Source: JACOND01 sp965202795
Lineage (GTDB): Bacteria > Bdellovibrionota > Bdellovibrionia > Bdellovibrionales > UBA1609
Length of the DNA stretch: 64,000 nucleotides
Reading direction: 5' to 3'
Assembly: GCA_965202795.1 (NCBI GenBank)
Contig: OZ241848.1
Location: 1,922,001 to 1,986,000, forward strand
Of the stretch, positions 28,118-38,170 are shown piece after piece; the first letter of the stretch is position 1; each line of letters starts with the position of its first letter. Position numbers and translations under genes: made by a program. Below the pieces are notes generated by a model. The model did not search any database, was not told the origin of the DNA, and worked only from the letters and a program-made list of their open reading frames with translations.

Positions 28118-29449
28118 TTAGGGCGCCGCGGGCATTTCCCCATCCTCCGCCCCGGCGCGGGCGCGGATTTCCCAAAGAAAATTCAGCCTGTATCTCAGAT
28201 ACCAGTAAAAAGCCTGCCGCAGGCCGGACAAAAAGCCCGCCTCAGCCCCGTCCCGGCCGCCCTCAAAAGCCGGATCCGGGCCGGCTAAATAGAGGCCCCA
28301 GAGCATCTTTTGAGCCGTCCCGTGGTTTTGCTCTGCGGCTTTATGAAGCCAATTCTTAAACCCCTCAATATCCCCTTTTTCTTGAAGCATGTAAGCCAGC
28401 TCTATCTGAGCTGCCGCGCGGCCCCGCGCGGCCATGCGCTCAAGATTTTTGATTTCCCCCTCCATGCAGGCTGCTCTGCCGATAAAATGAGCGCAGTCCG
28501 AGCCGAGCTCCCCCGCCAAGATCTTCTGTATATTCCGCGAGGCTGAGGCCGACACATAGAAGGAGCCAAGGGAGCTGTTTTGAGAGGTCGCTTTATGAAC
28601 AGCCGCCACAACTCTCCCCTGCTGATCAAAAACCGGGGAGCCGCTGGCGCCGCCGCGCGGGGCTTTTCCCTCAGCTTCAAACCACAGAACGGCGCCCCCT
28701 TCTGTCAGATCTAAATCAGGGCGGCCGAACAGCGGCTGTTTTTGGCTTGTTTTTTTCAAGATGGATCCGCGGAAGCCTATAGAGAAAACCGGCTCATGCG
28801 GAGAAACGGCGCTGTCTCTTATCTTCAGCGCGCCGCCTGGGATATTTTCAGACATTTCCAAAAGCGCCAAATCATGCAGGGCGGAGAGAAAAACCCTCTT
28901 AATCAGGGCTGTCTCTATCCTCCCATCCTCCTGATACAAAAAAATAAAGGAAGAATCAGCGCCGTTTGCCCATTGCGCGCGGATGATATGAAAATTAGTG
29001 ACAAAATACCGCGCCGGGCCGGATGCTGTTTCCGCCTCTATAAAAAAGCCTGTCCCCTGGCTGGCGCCGTCTGTTGTTCCCCATACCGCTTGAGCCAGCA
29101 GAGCCTCCTGGGGGGAAAAGCCTCTTGAATCCTCGGGGGGCCCGCCTGTTATTCTGATGGCGCAAAGCGCCGCAAGAGCTTCCAGAGCTTGAGACAGCCC
29201 GCCCTCCGATTGAATTTTCCCGGACAAAACAAGATCTGGCGCCCAGGTTTTTATGCAGTCTTCCGCTTCCTCTCTGATCTTTTGGAACTTTGGCTCATTT
29301 AAAATCCTGATCTCTTTAAATTTGGGCTCATCCAGGATATTGTTTGCTCTGCCGGGCGCGGCGCGGGCGGAATGAGGCCGATCAAAAGAATCGGCTTGAG
29401 CGGGGGCGGGGAGCGGGCAGGCGAAAGCCAGACAAAATTTCAGCCCCAT
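28118..29449 (-). CDS. Exported trypsin-like serine protease with Sel1-like C-terminus
   Basis: The signal peptide MGLKFCLAFACPLPAPAQA supports the ATG at 29449 (GGAAAC before it); longer frames to 29494 start upstream of the likely promoter. The trypsin-like domain has a full triad: His in VTNFHII (near 153), Asp in SALHDLALLEM (near 190) and Ser in GGASGSPVFDQQGRVVAAV (near 268). After it comes a Sel1/TPR-like stretch (AAQIELAYMLQEKGDIEGFKNWLHKAAEQ). It should be a periplasmic or secreted peptidase. Two relatives lie at 38291 and 45376. A strong promoter overlaps its 5' end. Confidence 0.85.
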   Translation of the reverse strand: MGLKFCLAFACPLPAPAQADSFDRPHSARAAPGRANNILDEPKFKEIRILNEPKFQKIREEAEDCIKTWAPDLVLSGKIQSEGGLSQALEALAALCAIRITGGPPEDSRGFSPQEALLAQAVWGTTDGASQGTGFFIEAETASGPARYFVTNFHIIRAQWANGADSSFIFLYQEDGRIETALIKRVFLSALHDLALLEMSENIPGGALKIRDSAVSPHEPVFSIGFRGSILKKTSQKQPLFGRPDLDLTEGGAVLWFEAEGKAPRGGASGSPVFDQQGRVVAAVHKATSQNSSLGSFYVSASASRNIQKILAGELGSDCAHFIGRAACMEGEIKNLERMAARGRAAAQIELAYMLQEKGDIEGFKNWLHKAAEQNHGTAQKMLWGLYLAGPDPAFEGGRDGAEAGFLSGLRQAFYWYLRYRLNFLWEIRARAGAEDGEMPAAP

Positions 29450-29484
29450 GCGTTTCCATTTGGAAGGATGACTCATGGGGCTGA

Positions 29485-29513
29485 AAGATATCACTAAATG
29501 AGCGCTTTGTCAA
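29485..29513 (-). promoter_or_regulatory. Promoter for the trypsin-like protease at 28118
   Basis: TTGACA (29513-29508), 17 bp, TATCTT (29490-29485) on the minus strand. Confidence 0.55.
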
Positions 29514-29596
29514 GGGGAAAATTCAGGCTTTGCGCGGGGGCTGTGAGCGCCGTTTCGCCGGAATGCGGGGGAATGGCGGGTCTGGGAAAAAATAAA

Positions 29597-29672
29597 TGGT
29601 GGGCCTGGGAAGATTTGAACTTCCGGCCTCGCGCTTATCAAGCGCGCGCTCTAACCGCTGAGCTACAGGCCC
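29597..29672 (-). tRNA. tRNA-Ile (GAT)
   Basis: Complete cloverleaf with encoded CCA: acceptor GGGCCTG/CAGGCCC, D arm GCTC...GAGC, anticodon loop TTGATAA (GAT), T arm GGAAG TTCAAAT CTTCC, discriminator A. It lies downstream of purD on the same strand as the 16S gene, so it may be the displaced tRNA-Ile of a split rRNA operon. Confidence 0.98.
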
Positions 29673-29765
29673 CTGTGTTTTTTGCCGGCTTTTTTCAGCC
29701 ATCCGGTTTTTCAAGCATAGCCGCTTTGCCTGAATTTTCAACAGGCTTTTCCAGCCGCAGCGCCT

Positions 29766-31052
29766 TCAGGAAAAATCATCCGCGTCCGCGCCAATATCCC
29801 GGCGGAGCTGCCTCCCCGGCCAGGTGATTTTTTCAGCCAGTTTGTAAGCCTTGTCTAAAGCCTCTTTTCTGGTTTTTCCGATGCCGACAGCGTCCAAAAC
29901 CCGCCCGCCGTCTGTCAGCCATTTTTTTCGGGCCTCGTCAAAGGCCATGGCTCCAGGAAGCAGATAGCTCTCAGAATCCCCCCGCAAAACCGGCCCCTCA
30001 ATCACAGCCCCTTTAACCGGGCGCTCCGGGTAGCCGGCGGCGGCCAGGACCGCGCAGGCCGCGTGGAGCGGCTTCCATTTCAGCTCAGGGAGGCGGCCGG
30101 CCGCCGTTTCGGCAAAGGCTTCAGTCCATGACACATTGGATCCGGAATCATCTAAAAGAGGCAGCAGCGCCTGAGCCTCAGGGTCTCCAAAGCGGACATT
30201 GTATTCCAAAACCTTTGGGATGTTTTTTCTGGCCATCAGCCCGATATACAAAACGCCGCGATAGGTCATGCCGCGCTTTTGCAGCCCCTCAACAGTCGGC
30301 TGGATGATCCCTCTTTGGACAGCCTCCATAAGCTCCGGCGGCGCCGTGACAGGGGCAAGGGCCCCCATGCCGCCCGTGTTAGGGCCTTTTTGACCCTCGC
30401 GGAGCCTTTTGTAATCCCGCGCCAGCGGGAGCAGGCGCCAGCCCCCGCCGTTTGTGAGAATAAAGACAGACATCTCGCGCCCGCGCTGAAAATCCTCTAT
30501 CAGGGCGCGCTCCCCCGCCTTTCCCAAGGCTTTTTTTTCAAACAAAAGGCGGGACTTTTCCTCCAGCTCCCGCCTGTCCGCGCATATAAAAACCCCCTTT
30601 CCCCCGGCCAGGCCGTCAGCTTTGAGAACAAAAGGCGGGAAAAAATTTTCAGCGGCGCTTAAAGCTTCGGAAACCGAGGAGACAGTTTGATAAGAGGCTG
30701 TGGGAATGCCCTGCCCCTTCATAAACTGCTTGGCGAAGATTTTGCTCCCCTCCAGGCGGGCGGCGCGGGCGCCTGGGCCAAACACACTGACTCCGCGCCC
30801 CCTTAAAAAATCCGCCAGTCCCTCCACAAGAGGCTGCTCCGGTCCGATGACGCAAAGATCCGGCCGCTCTTTTCCCAGCCATTCGGCAAAGGCCGGGCGG
30901 TCCCGCAAAAAAGAGGCGGGAAGAGGCTCCGCCGCCGCCATGCCCGGCCTTCCGGGGAGCGCAAAGATCCGGCCCGCTTTTTTCGGGCCCTCTGAAAGCG
31001 CCTTAATCAGCGCGCTTTCTCTGCAGCCATTGCCTATGACAAGAGCTTTCAT
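29766..31052 (-). CDS. purD: Phosphoribosylamine-glycine ligase
   Basis: ATP-grasp enzyme joining glycine to 5-phosphoribosylamine in purine synthesis. Motifs: MKALVIGNG start, DLCVIGPEQPLVEGLADFLR, VFGPGARAARLEGSKIFAKQFM, FVLKADGLAGGKGV (ATP-grasp), RDYKRLREGQKGPNTGGMGALAPV and EYNVRFGDPEAQALLPLL. The usual GREHAL of the first loop reads GCRESAL. Length 428 is normal. It lies between the 16S gene and tRNA-Ile on the same strand. A possible 84-codon ORF (31303-31049) overlaps its start by 4 bp but lacks recognisable content. Confidence 0.97.
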   Translation of the reverse strand: MKALVIGNGCRESALIKALSEGPKKAGRIFALPGRPGMAAAEPLPASFLRDRPAFAEWLGKERPDLCVIGPEQPLVEGLADFLRGRGVSVFGPGARAARLEGSKIFAKQFMKGQGIPTASYQTVSSVSEALSAAENFFPPFVLKADGLAGGKGVFICADRRELEEKSRLLFEKKALGKAGERALIEDFQRGREMSVFILTNGGGWRLLPLARDYKRLREGQKGPNTGGMGALAPVTAPPELMEAVQRGIIQPTVEGLQKRGMTYRGVLYIGLMARKNIPKVLEYNVRFGDPEAQALLPLLDDSGSNVSWTEAFAETAAGRLPELKWKPLHAACAVLAAAGYPERPVKGAVIEGPVLRGDSESYLLPGAMAFDEARKKWLTDGGRVLDAVGIGKTRKEALDKAYKLAEKITWPGRQLRRDIGADADDFS

Positions 31053-31389
31053 AATATGGTTTTACGCTCCAAAGATCTGCATAAGCGCTGCGCTGAGGCC
31101 ATGAGGCAGCGGAAAAACCGCTCAAGACCGAGAGCAGGCTCTGGCCATGCGGCTGAAATAACCGCAATGGGGCAAAAAAGCAGAGCCGGGAGAAAGCGCA
31201 AATATGCCGGCCCTGTCTGGCTTTGTTTGAAAGTCATTGGCTTTTTTTTGAGCCCGCTCTGTTGGAATCTGAATAGCCAGCGGTTTCGGTTTGACCTGGC
31301 CACATCCAGCCGATTCCCAGGTTTTTCAAAGCCTCTTTCAGCGCCCTCAATTCAAAGGGTCCGGCAGAGGCCGCCTGAATGGCTGGCCC
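31053..31389. other. Spacer between 16S rRNA and purD
   Basis: There is no 23S, 5S or tRNA sequence here, which shows that the rRNA operon is split. Frames on both strands (31056-31466 plus, 31049-31303 minus) are not convincing. The minus-strand one has a hydrophobic stretch (FLPALLFCPIAVISAAW) and ATGA overlap with purD, so a small membrane peptide cannot be excluded. Confidence 0.5.
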
Positions 31390-31442
31390 GGGGCGCCTTT
31401 GGCTTGAGAGAGGTTTTTTCTCTCCGCCGCTTTTGGCGCCCC
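31390..31442 (-). terminator. Compound hairpin after the 16S gene
   Basis: Outer arms GGGGCGCC (31390-31397) and GGCGCCCC (31435-31442) enclose an inner GAGAGA/TCTCTC hairpin. It begins 25 nt after the 16S 3' end, so it is a terminator or a processing stem for the solitary rRNA. Confidence 0.5.
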
Positions 31443-31456
31443 GCTATGTGGCTGTT

Positions 31457-33001
<1,545 letters not shown>

Positions 33002-33092
33002 ATCTGAAGAATTCTTTTCTAAAAAAGCATTCATTCTATAAACCCTGAAAGATTAACTTTCCGGGTCCCGAAACAATCACTGGCTATTCAGA

Positions 33093-33104
33093 TTTCAAAG
33101 AGCG
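33093..33104 (-). promoter_or_regulatory. boxA-like antitermination sequence in the rRNA leader
   Basis: CGCTCTTTGAAA on the minus strand, between promoter P2 and the 16S 5' end, as in the Nus-dependent rRNA leader. Confidence 0.5.
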
Positions 33105-33112
33105 GAGCTTGG

Positions 33113-33142
33113 ATTTTATGGCTGGCCGGGGGCTGCTGTCAA
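33113..33142 (-). promoter_or_regulatory. rRNA promoter P2
   Basis: TTGACA (33142-33137), 18 bp, TAAAAT (33118-33113), about 110 nt before the mature 16S end. Confidence 0.7.
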
Positions 33143-33186
33143 GCGCCTGCCGGGCCATGCCTTAGAAAAAACCAAAGCGGCTTTAA

Positions 33187-33216
33187 GTTTTACGGCTGGC
33201 GGCCCCCCCGTGTCAA
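33187..33216 (-). promoter_or_regulatory. rRNA promoter P1
   Basis: TTGACA (33216-33211), 18 bp, TAAAAC (33192-33187). It sits 74 bp upstream of P2 with the same spacing, the usual tandem arrangement of rRNA promoters. Confidence 0.65.
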
Positions 33217-33271
33217 GCCCCTAAACAAGAAAAAATCATTTTTTTTTCACTTTAAAACCAGCGCTCCGGCC

Positions 33272-34648
33272 TCATGGCCCTGTCTTTTCGGGAAGATTCA
33301 GGCTTTTCAGGATCTCCGCTTTGCCGGCCCCGGGGTCTTTCATCTGAAGCTCAAAGGCTTTTTTCAAAAGCCGGCCAAGGGGCCTTCCAGGGGCCAGCCC
33401 CCTCTGGAGCAAATCCTCTCCAGAGAGAAGGGGCGGGGGGAGCCGCCCATCAGAGCCTTCCCGCCGCTCAAACTCCCAGAGCCGGCCGGCAAAGCGGCCA
33501 GCGGAAAGCCCCTGGCTGTTCAGCCATGCGAGGCTGAGCGCTTTGACCTGCGCCTTTTGCCCCTCAAAGGCCATTAAATTGTCTAAAAAAGAGGATTCCC
33601 GCAGGAGAAGCGCCCCGGCGGCATGAAAATACGAAAGGCTTTTTTTTATGGCCGCCGAGGAAAGCTTGAGGTTTTTAAGAAATCTATGAAACTTCAGCCC
33701 TTGAGCCGCTTGAGAATCCGCTTTGGAGAAAAAATAAGGCATTCCCGCCGCTGTCCATATAAAGGACTCATCCCGCCTCAGCTCCTCCCAAGGGGAAAAC
33801 TCCTGATCCCAAAAAGCGGCGCTCCGCTCATCTGGAAAGCTATGGGGGGAAGGCTCCCCGCCCGGCGCGCTGTCCGGCAAATCAGGGGGATGGCTGGCAG
33901 GGGGATGGCTAGAGGGGGAGTCCGATGCCAGGCTGGAGGGAAAAAAAACCGGCCCGATAAATCCGTTTTGTTTCAAAAGCCTCATGGCCTTCCCCATCCG
34001 GCCGCGGGAAAGCATTTTCCTCATTTCGTCAGCGATTCTCTCCCTGGAGACGCTTTTCAGGAGCGGGGCGGAAAGCGCGGCGGCCCGGAGGGTTTTCGCC
34101 TCTATCCGAAAGCCCAGCTGATGGGCCAGCCGCAAAGCCCTCAGGGGCCGCAGGCGGTCCTCCTGAAAGCGCGCCATGGGATCTCCCACAGCCCTTAAAA
34201 GCTTTCGCTTCAGATCCGCCATCCCTCCGGCAAAATCAAGGATGCGGTTTTGCCGCAGGCAGTAAAACAGAGCGTTCACTGTAAAGTCTCTTCTTTGGGC
34301 GTCCTCTCTCATAGAGGAGGGCCGGACAGAGTCAGGCCGCCGCCCGTCCGTGTAGGCGGCTTCTGTCCGAAAGGCTGTGATCTCCAGGCGGAAGGAGGGG
34401 TTTTTCAGAGGGACAAGGACAGTTCCGTATTTTTCAATGGCTTTTGCAGAGGGAAAGATTTTCAGCGCCTCGCTCGGCGGGGCTGAAGAGGCCATGTCAA
34501 AATCTTGTGGGGCGCGGCCTAAAAGGGCGTCCCTGACACACCCGCCGGCCAAAACCGCCTCAAAGCCATGATGGCGCAGCTTGCCGGCGATGCCTTTGAT
34601 CTGGGGCCAGTGGGGATGCTTCGCGAGAAGGGCTTGGATTTCAGGCAT
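33272..34648 (-). CDS. cca: CCA tRNA nucleotidyltransferase / poly(A) polymerase family
   Basis: Class II nucleotidyltransferase adding or repairing the CCA end of tRNA, or tailing RNA. The head domain has VLAGGCVRDALLGRAPQDFDMA with the catalytic DxD, then RLEITAFRTE, EDAQRRDFTVNALFY, ILDFAGGMADL and FQEDRLRPLRALRLAHQLGF, the nucleotide-binding ERhxxExxxhh helix SRERIADEMRKML, and a divergent C-terminal body with a Ser/Pro/His insert near residue 245. The two tRNAs here already encode CCA, so the enzyme would work mainly in repair. The start ATG at 34648 follows closely on sufE, same strand, 11 bp apart. Confidence 0.93.
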   Translation of the reverse strand: MPEIQALLAKHPHWPQIKGIAGKLRHHGFEAVLAGGCVRDALLGRAPQDFDMASSAPPSEALKIFPSAKAIEKYGTVLVPLKNPSFRLEITAFRTEAAYTDGRRPDSVRPSSMREDAQRRDFTVNALFYCLRQNRILDFAGGMADLKRKLLRAVGDPMARFQEDRLRPLRALRLAHQLGFRIEAKTLRAAALSAPLLKSVSRERIADEMRKMLSRGRMGKAMRLLKQNGFIGPVFFPSSLASDSPSSHPPASHPPDLPDSAPGGEPSPHSFPDERSAAFWDQEFSPWEELRRDESFIWTAAGMPYFFSKADSQAAQGLKFHRFLKNLKLSSAAIKKSLSYFHAAGALLLRESSFLDNLMAFEGQKAQVKALSLAWLNSQGLSAGRFAGRLWEFERREGSDGRLPPPLLSGEDLLQRGLAPGRPLGRLLKKAFELQMKDPGAGKAEILKSLNLPEKTGP

Positions 34649-34659
34649 GCGCTTTGCTT

Positions 34660-35112
34660 TTAAGGGGGCGGCTGGGGGCTTTTTGAGAGGATAAAAAAGG
34701 CTTTGGCGTAGCTTCTGATTTGATCCAGGAGCGACTGAAGGCCGTTTGTCCGCCGGGAGCTTAAATAGCTTGCGAGATCCAGCTGATTCAAAAACTCTGG
34801 CTTTGCGCGCAGGATGTCCTCCGGCCCTCTCAAAGAGTAAAACTCAATCATCAGCGCGAGGATCCCCTTTGTGATCAGGGCCTCGCTGTCCCCTGTAAAA
34901 GCCACCCGGCCGGGGCGGCCTTTTTCAGCTTTCAGCCATTCGGCCTTGAGCCAGAGGCGGGACTGGCAGCCCTTGACCAGCCGATTCGGCAGCTTGTCTT
35001 TTTCATCAAAGGGGGGCAGCGCCTGCCCCATGGAGATAATGGTCTTATAGCGGTCTTCCCAGGGGGATTCTGGAGGGAAGCGGGACAGGATTTTTTGGTT
35101 TCGATCCTCCAC
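34660..35112 (-). CDS. sufE: SufE-type cysteine desulfurase activator
   Basis: Accepts sulfur from a SufS/CsdA desulfurase for iron-sulfur cluster assembly. The family core is plain: PWEDRYKTIISMGQALPPF, LVKGCQSRLWLKAEW with the acceptor Cys near 50, GDSEALITKGILALMIEF and LNQLDLASYLSSRRTNGLQSLLDQI. I start it at GTG 35112, which has GAGGAG four bases before it and gives the normal 150 residues. The frame stays open to 35409, but the extra 99 codons are the repeat cluster at 35133-35298. It forms a two-gene unit with cca. No SufS is in the window. Confidence 0.9.
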   Translation of the reverse strand: MEDRNQKILSRFPPESPWEDRYKTIISMGQALPPFDEKDKLPNRLVKGCQSRLWLKAEWLKAEKGRPGRVAFTGDSEALITKGILALMIEFYSLRGPEDILRAKPEFLNQLDLASYLSSRRTNGLQSLLDQIRSYAKAFFILSKSPQPPP

Positions 35113-35132
35113 TGGCTCCTCTTTCGCTGGAC

Positions 35133-35298
35133 GCCCTGCTTGCTGGGACAGCGCCTGTTGTTGGGACGGCCATTGAGGCCGTTCCCGGCAGCTTTGCGCA
35201 GGGGAGGGCTTGTTTGCTGGGACAGCCTGGCGGCCGTTCCCGGCAGCTTTGCGCAGGGGAGGGCTTGTTTGCTGGGACAGCCTGGCGGCTGTTCCCGG
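35133..35298 (-). repeat. Hairpin-repeat cluster upstream of sufE
   Basis: One partial and three full copies: 35133-35152, 35152-35187, 35208-35242 and 35263-35298. The last two are separated by a repeated spacer (CAGCTTTGCGCAGGGGAG). Stems differ as CGG/CCG, CGG/CTG and CAG/CTG, showing pair-keeping and wobble steps side by side. Confidence 0.85.
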
Positions 35299-35606
35299 CC
35301 GTTCCTCAGCTGCTCCCTTGCGCCTGACCGCCTTGATTAAATAAATCCCCCTTGCGCTTTTGATTATACTCCTGCGGGCTGGGAAGTCAGCTAAAAAGCG
35401 CCCGCCCATGGCTGATTTTTTAAGCGCTTAAGCGCCGAGAGGCCGTTCAGCGAGACCAGCCCGCCGGCCCGCCGGCTCCCCCATAAATCGCTTGGCTTTG
35501 CCGCTGCTTTTTGAAGGCCTAAACAATCCGCCGTTCCAGCAGCCGCAGCGGAGGGAGCGCGCTGCTCTGCGGCGCAATGACAGCTGTTGGCCTGCAGCGG
35601 ATTTTT

Positions 35607-35636
35607 TTGGCAGCGGGCAGAGTTTTTCGCTATAAT
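35607..35636 (+). promoter_or_regulatory. Promoter for the coiled-coil nuclease-like gene
   Basis: TTGGCA (35607-35612), 18 bp, TATAAT (35631-35636); the ATG follows 42 bp later with AAAGGGGG before it. Confidence 0.65.
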
Positions 35637-35677
35637 CATTAAAAAGCGGCGGGATCATCAATTAAGAAAGGGGGAAA

Positions 35678-36589
35678 ATGAGCAAAATAACAGATTCTGG
35701 ACAAAGTCCGGGGAAAAGCAATGTCCCGGCTCCCGATGAGATTTGGAAAATTTTGAGGGAGGTGTCTTTAAGCCAAAAGGAGGCCGGCCGCCAGGCGCGG
35801 GAATTTGACCGGCGGATGCAGGCCAGTCAGGAGGCGGCTGACCGCCGGGCGCGGGAATTTGACCTTCAGCTGCGGGCCAATAAGGAGGAGGCCAGCCGCC
35901 GGCGGCAGGAATTTGACCGGCGGATGCAGGCCAGCCAGGAGGCGGCTGACCGCCGGGCGCGGGAATTTGACCTTCAGCTGCGGGCCAATAAGGAGGAGGC
36001 CAGCCGCCGGCGGCAGGAATTTGACCGGCGGATGCAGGCCAGCCAGGAGAAATTTGACCGGCGGATGCAGGCCAGCCAGGAGAAATTTGACCGCCGGATG
36101 CAGGCCAGCCGGAAGGAGGCCGACAGGCAAATCCGGGAAACCTGGCGCCAGATCAACAAAATGGACGGAAAATACGGCAATTTATGGGGGGATTTAGTGG
36201 AGGCTTTGATACAGGGAAATCTAATTGAAGCTCTGAAGGAGGAGGATCTTGATGTTAAAAAAATAATCCCCAACTACACAGGGCATTTAAACGGCCGCAT
36301 AAAGGAGTATGATTTGATTGCCCTGAACGGGCGGGAGGCTGTGGTTGTGGAGGCCAAGTCCACTCTAAGCGAAAAAAAAGCGGACGAGTTTTTAAAGGCG
36401 ATGGCCCAGTTTAAGGATTACTGCCCTGAGTTCAGCCATTTGACTGTGTATGCGGGCATAGCCGGCTTGAGGGCTTCGGAGGATGTTGTTAAATATGCCG
36501 CCAAAAAGGGCTTGTTTGTGATTTTGGTAAAAGGGAAAAACGCGGTTTTGCTGAAGCCCCCCAAAGGCTCTAAGCCCAGGGTTTTCTGA
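35678..36589 (+). CDS. PD-(D/E)XK nuclease-like protein (DUF3782 type) with repeated coiled coil
   Basis: Residues 30-165 are a charged coiled coil built from near-identical units: two kinds of 18-residue blocks (EFDRRMQASQEAADRRAR and EFDLQLRANKEEASRRRQ) alternate, then 11-residue blocks (FDRRMQASQEK) repeat. The C-terminal domain has the nuclease-fold pattern NGRIKEYDLIAL then EAVVVEAKSTL (Asp and ExK, residues about 206-225) and a later strand LFVILVKG. This matches small restriction-like proteins of the DUF3782 family, found often in multiple copies in genomes; substrate unknown. The ribosome binding site AAAGGGGGAAAA fixes ATG 35678. A lipoprotein gene follows. Confidence 0.82.
   Translation: MSKITDSGQSPGKSNVPAPDEIWKILREVSLSQKEAGRQAREFDRRMQASQEAADRRAREFDLQLRANKEEASRRRQEFDRRMQASQEAADRRAREFDLQLRANKEEASRRRQEFDRRMQASQEKFDRRMQASQEKFDRRMQASRKEADRQIRETWRQINKMDGKYGNLWGDLVEALIQGNLIEALKEEDLDVKKIIPNYTGHLNGRIKEYDLIALNGREAVVVEAKSTLSEKKADEFLKAMAQFKDYCPEFSHLTVYAGIAGLRASEDVVKYAAKKGLFVILVKGKNAVLLKPPKGSKPRVF
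35801..36113 (+). repeat. In-frame coiled-coil repeats
   Basis: A 108-bp unit (two 54-bp halves) is duplicated, followed by three 33-bp units. All are multiples of three and keep the frame. Confidence 0.9.
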
Positions 36590-36668
36590 GAGCTGTAAAA
36601 AAGGCCGGACAAAAGCGGACAGTCTCCGCTGAAAATAAATGGCTAAAATAATCAAGGGGAGGTTTTAG

Positions 36669-36980
36669 ATGAAAAAAATCAGATTCGCTATGGGCCTCAG
36701 CCTGGCCCTGCTCACAGGCTGCTACACTCCTTTGTCAGGAATTCAACAATGCGCGCTCGCTGGCGCGGGGGAAGTTTATACCGGCTCATTTCACGCGATA
36801 GCGCCAATCCCCAACTGCCGCCTGCCTCAAACGGATGCGGAGCGGGCAAAAATTAATGAAATCAGGCCCGAAGCTCAAGCGCTGGCGCAAAAAAACAAAC
36901 AAATCTCTTGGTTCCAGTTAGGATTAGCAGCTGGCGCTCCGCTGCTCTTTGCAGTAATTCTCGGCCTGTCCCAGCTTTGA
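36669..36980 (+). CDS. Small lipoprotein of unknown function
   Basis: A 103-residue protein with a clear lipoprotein signal: MKKIRFAMGLSLALLTGC (Cys 18). Two further cysteines lie in IQQCALAG and IPNCRLP, and a C-terminal hydrophobic helix (FQLGLAAGAPLLFAVILGL) could insert in a membrane, giving two anchors. The ribosome binding site GGGGAGG is six bases before the ATG. The region IPNCRLPQTDAERAKINEI resembles small YceK-type outer membrane lipoproteins, but the match is weak. It is probably transcribed after the coiled-coil gene. Confidence 0.75.
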   Translation: MKKIRFAMGLSLALLTGCYTPLSGIQQCALAGAGEVYTGSFHAIAPIPNCRLPQTDAERAKINEIRPEAQALAQKNKQISWFQLGLAAGAPLLFAVILGLSQL

Positions 36981-37489
36981 CGCTTAATTTGGGCTTTTGA
37001 GGCTTTCAAGGCGGGAAACCTGTTTGAGGCCGCAAAGCGCAAGCCCCAAAAACAGGCTGGCCCATAGTCTGATTTTTCATTAAAAAGCTTTGCTCAGGGC
37101 GCGCCTGGCGCAAAAAAGGGAAAGCGGGAGAAAGCTGGATCAGCGGATGCGGAAATGGACGGATAGGGGCTATAGATGCCAAAGAGATGGGGGCATCCTG
37201 CATGGCGGCCATGATCTTTTAAATTGCTCTTGCGGGAAACACCAGCCCGCGCCGCGCTTTTGTTTTGACAGCTTAAAAATTTTCCCTTAGGCTTTTTGTC
37301 TGCGGGGGGTGTTCCTGTTTGCGGGGCCTCGGCGCGGGCAGGAGCCTGCAAGCTTGGGCCAGCCGGGAGCCTGAAATTTAGACTAGGCGGAAGCCTGAGG
37401 ATTTGGAGCAGCGCGGCAGCCAGGCCGGCAAAATTTGAGGGCTGGGGCCAGTCTGGCGGAAAAACAGCAGCGCGGAGGCAAAACGAGAG
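36981..37489. other. Intergenic region, 509 bp
   Basis: I see no gene. A large minus-strand frame (38017-37094) is an antisense shadow of the cytochrome gene extended into this region. Short degenerate repeats of the type GGAGCCTG/GGCGGAAGCCTGA occur at 37340-37420. TTGACA at 37265 has no good partner -10. Confidence 0.5.
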
Positions 37490-38089
37490 ATGGCTCTTAA
37501 AATTCGCCGCTTTTTTAATCAAAAATCCGCCGGCGCCCTGATTATGGCGCTGTTTTTTGCCGGCCTGGGTCTTTTTGCCTATCTGCTGGCCAACAACAAA
37601 ATCAGCCTGTTTTACAACAAGGGCTATGAGCCTGATCAGCCCATTCCCTTTTCCCACAAGCTCCATGCCGGCCAATACAAAATTGACTGCCTGTTTTGCC
37701 ATGCCGGGGTGGAAAGCGCCCGCCGCGCCAGCCTTCCCAGCCTGAATATCTGCATGAGCTGCCATCAGTCTGTCAAGGCTGAAAGCCCCTGGATTCAAAA
37801 GCTCGCGCAGGCTTTTTACGCCGGCGAGCCGGTGGCCTGGGCCAAGGTTCACCTTTTGCCGGATTTTGTGAGGTTTTCGCATTTTCATCACATCAAAGCC
37901 GGCAAGGAGTGCTCCGCCTGCCATGGGCCGGTTGAGGAGATGGAAAGGGTCTATCAATACAAAGACCTCTCCATGGGCTTTTGCGTGAACTGCCACCGCC
38001 AGTCTCCTGAAGATCAAAAGCTCTTAAAAGGCCTGAAGGGCAAAAGCCATCATCAGGCGCCCATTGACTGCAAAACCTGCCATTATTGA
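37490..38089 (+). CDS. Pentaheme cytochrome c, ActA-like subunit of alternative complex III
   Basis: Residues 14-35 are a signal anchor. Five CxxCH haem sites are present: 67-71, 88-92, 141-145, 165-169 and 194-198. The segments IPFSHKLHAGQYKIDCLFCHAGV, VAWAKVHLLPDFVRFSHFHHI, ACHGPVEEME and LSMGFCVNCHR are characteristic of ActA, the periplasmic electron-carrying subunit of the quinol-oxidising alternative complex III. The expected actB-F genes do not follow; a terminator-like space and a repeat cluster come next. So it is either an orphan, or its partners are elsewhere. Another multihaem electron carrier is the alternative. Confidence 0.9.
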   Translation: MALKIRRFFNQKSAGALIMALFFAGLGLFAYLLANNKISLFYNKGYEPDQPIPFSHKLHAGQYKIDCLFCHAGVESARRASLPSLNICMSCHQSVKAESPWIQKLAQAFYAGEPVAWAKVHLLPDFVRFSHFHHIKAGKECSACHGPVEEMERVYQYKDLSMGFCVNCHRQSPEDQKLLKGLKGKSHHQAPIDCKTCHY

Positions 38090-38106
38090 AAAAAAGAAAA
38101 AAAAGC

Positions 38107-38135
38107 TTGACAAAAGCGGATTTTTGGGTTAAATT
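38107..38135 (+). promoter_or_regulatory. Promoter for the protease-like gene at 38291
   Basis: TTGACA (38107-38112), 17 bp, TAAATT (38130-38135). The leader includes the repeat cluster at 38171-38262. Confidence 0.55.
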
Positions 38136-38170
38136 GCCCTCAATGCTCCCGCCGGCCCCCTAAAAATGGG

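Larger units (their letters stand above)
35113..35677. other. Intergenic region holding repeats and a promoter
   Basis: 565 bp between divergent sufE and the coiled-coil gene. It contains a four-copy hairpin-repeat cluster (35133-35298), a copy of the second palindrome family (35547-35579, GGGAGCGCGCTGC) and the promoter at 35607. Confidence 0.6.

Noticed and set aside
35113..35409. Long N-terminal extension of SufE
   Set aside because: It consists of hairpin repeats; a GTG with a good ribosome binding site gives the normal SufE length.
37094..38017. 307-codon minus-strand gene
   Set aside because: It is antisense to the pentaheme cytochrome, whose five CxxCH sites prove the plus strand.
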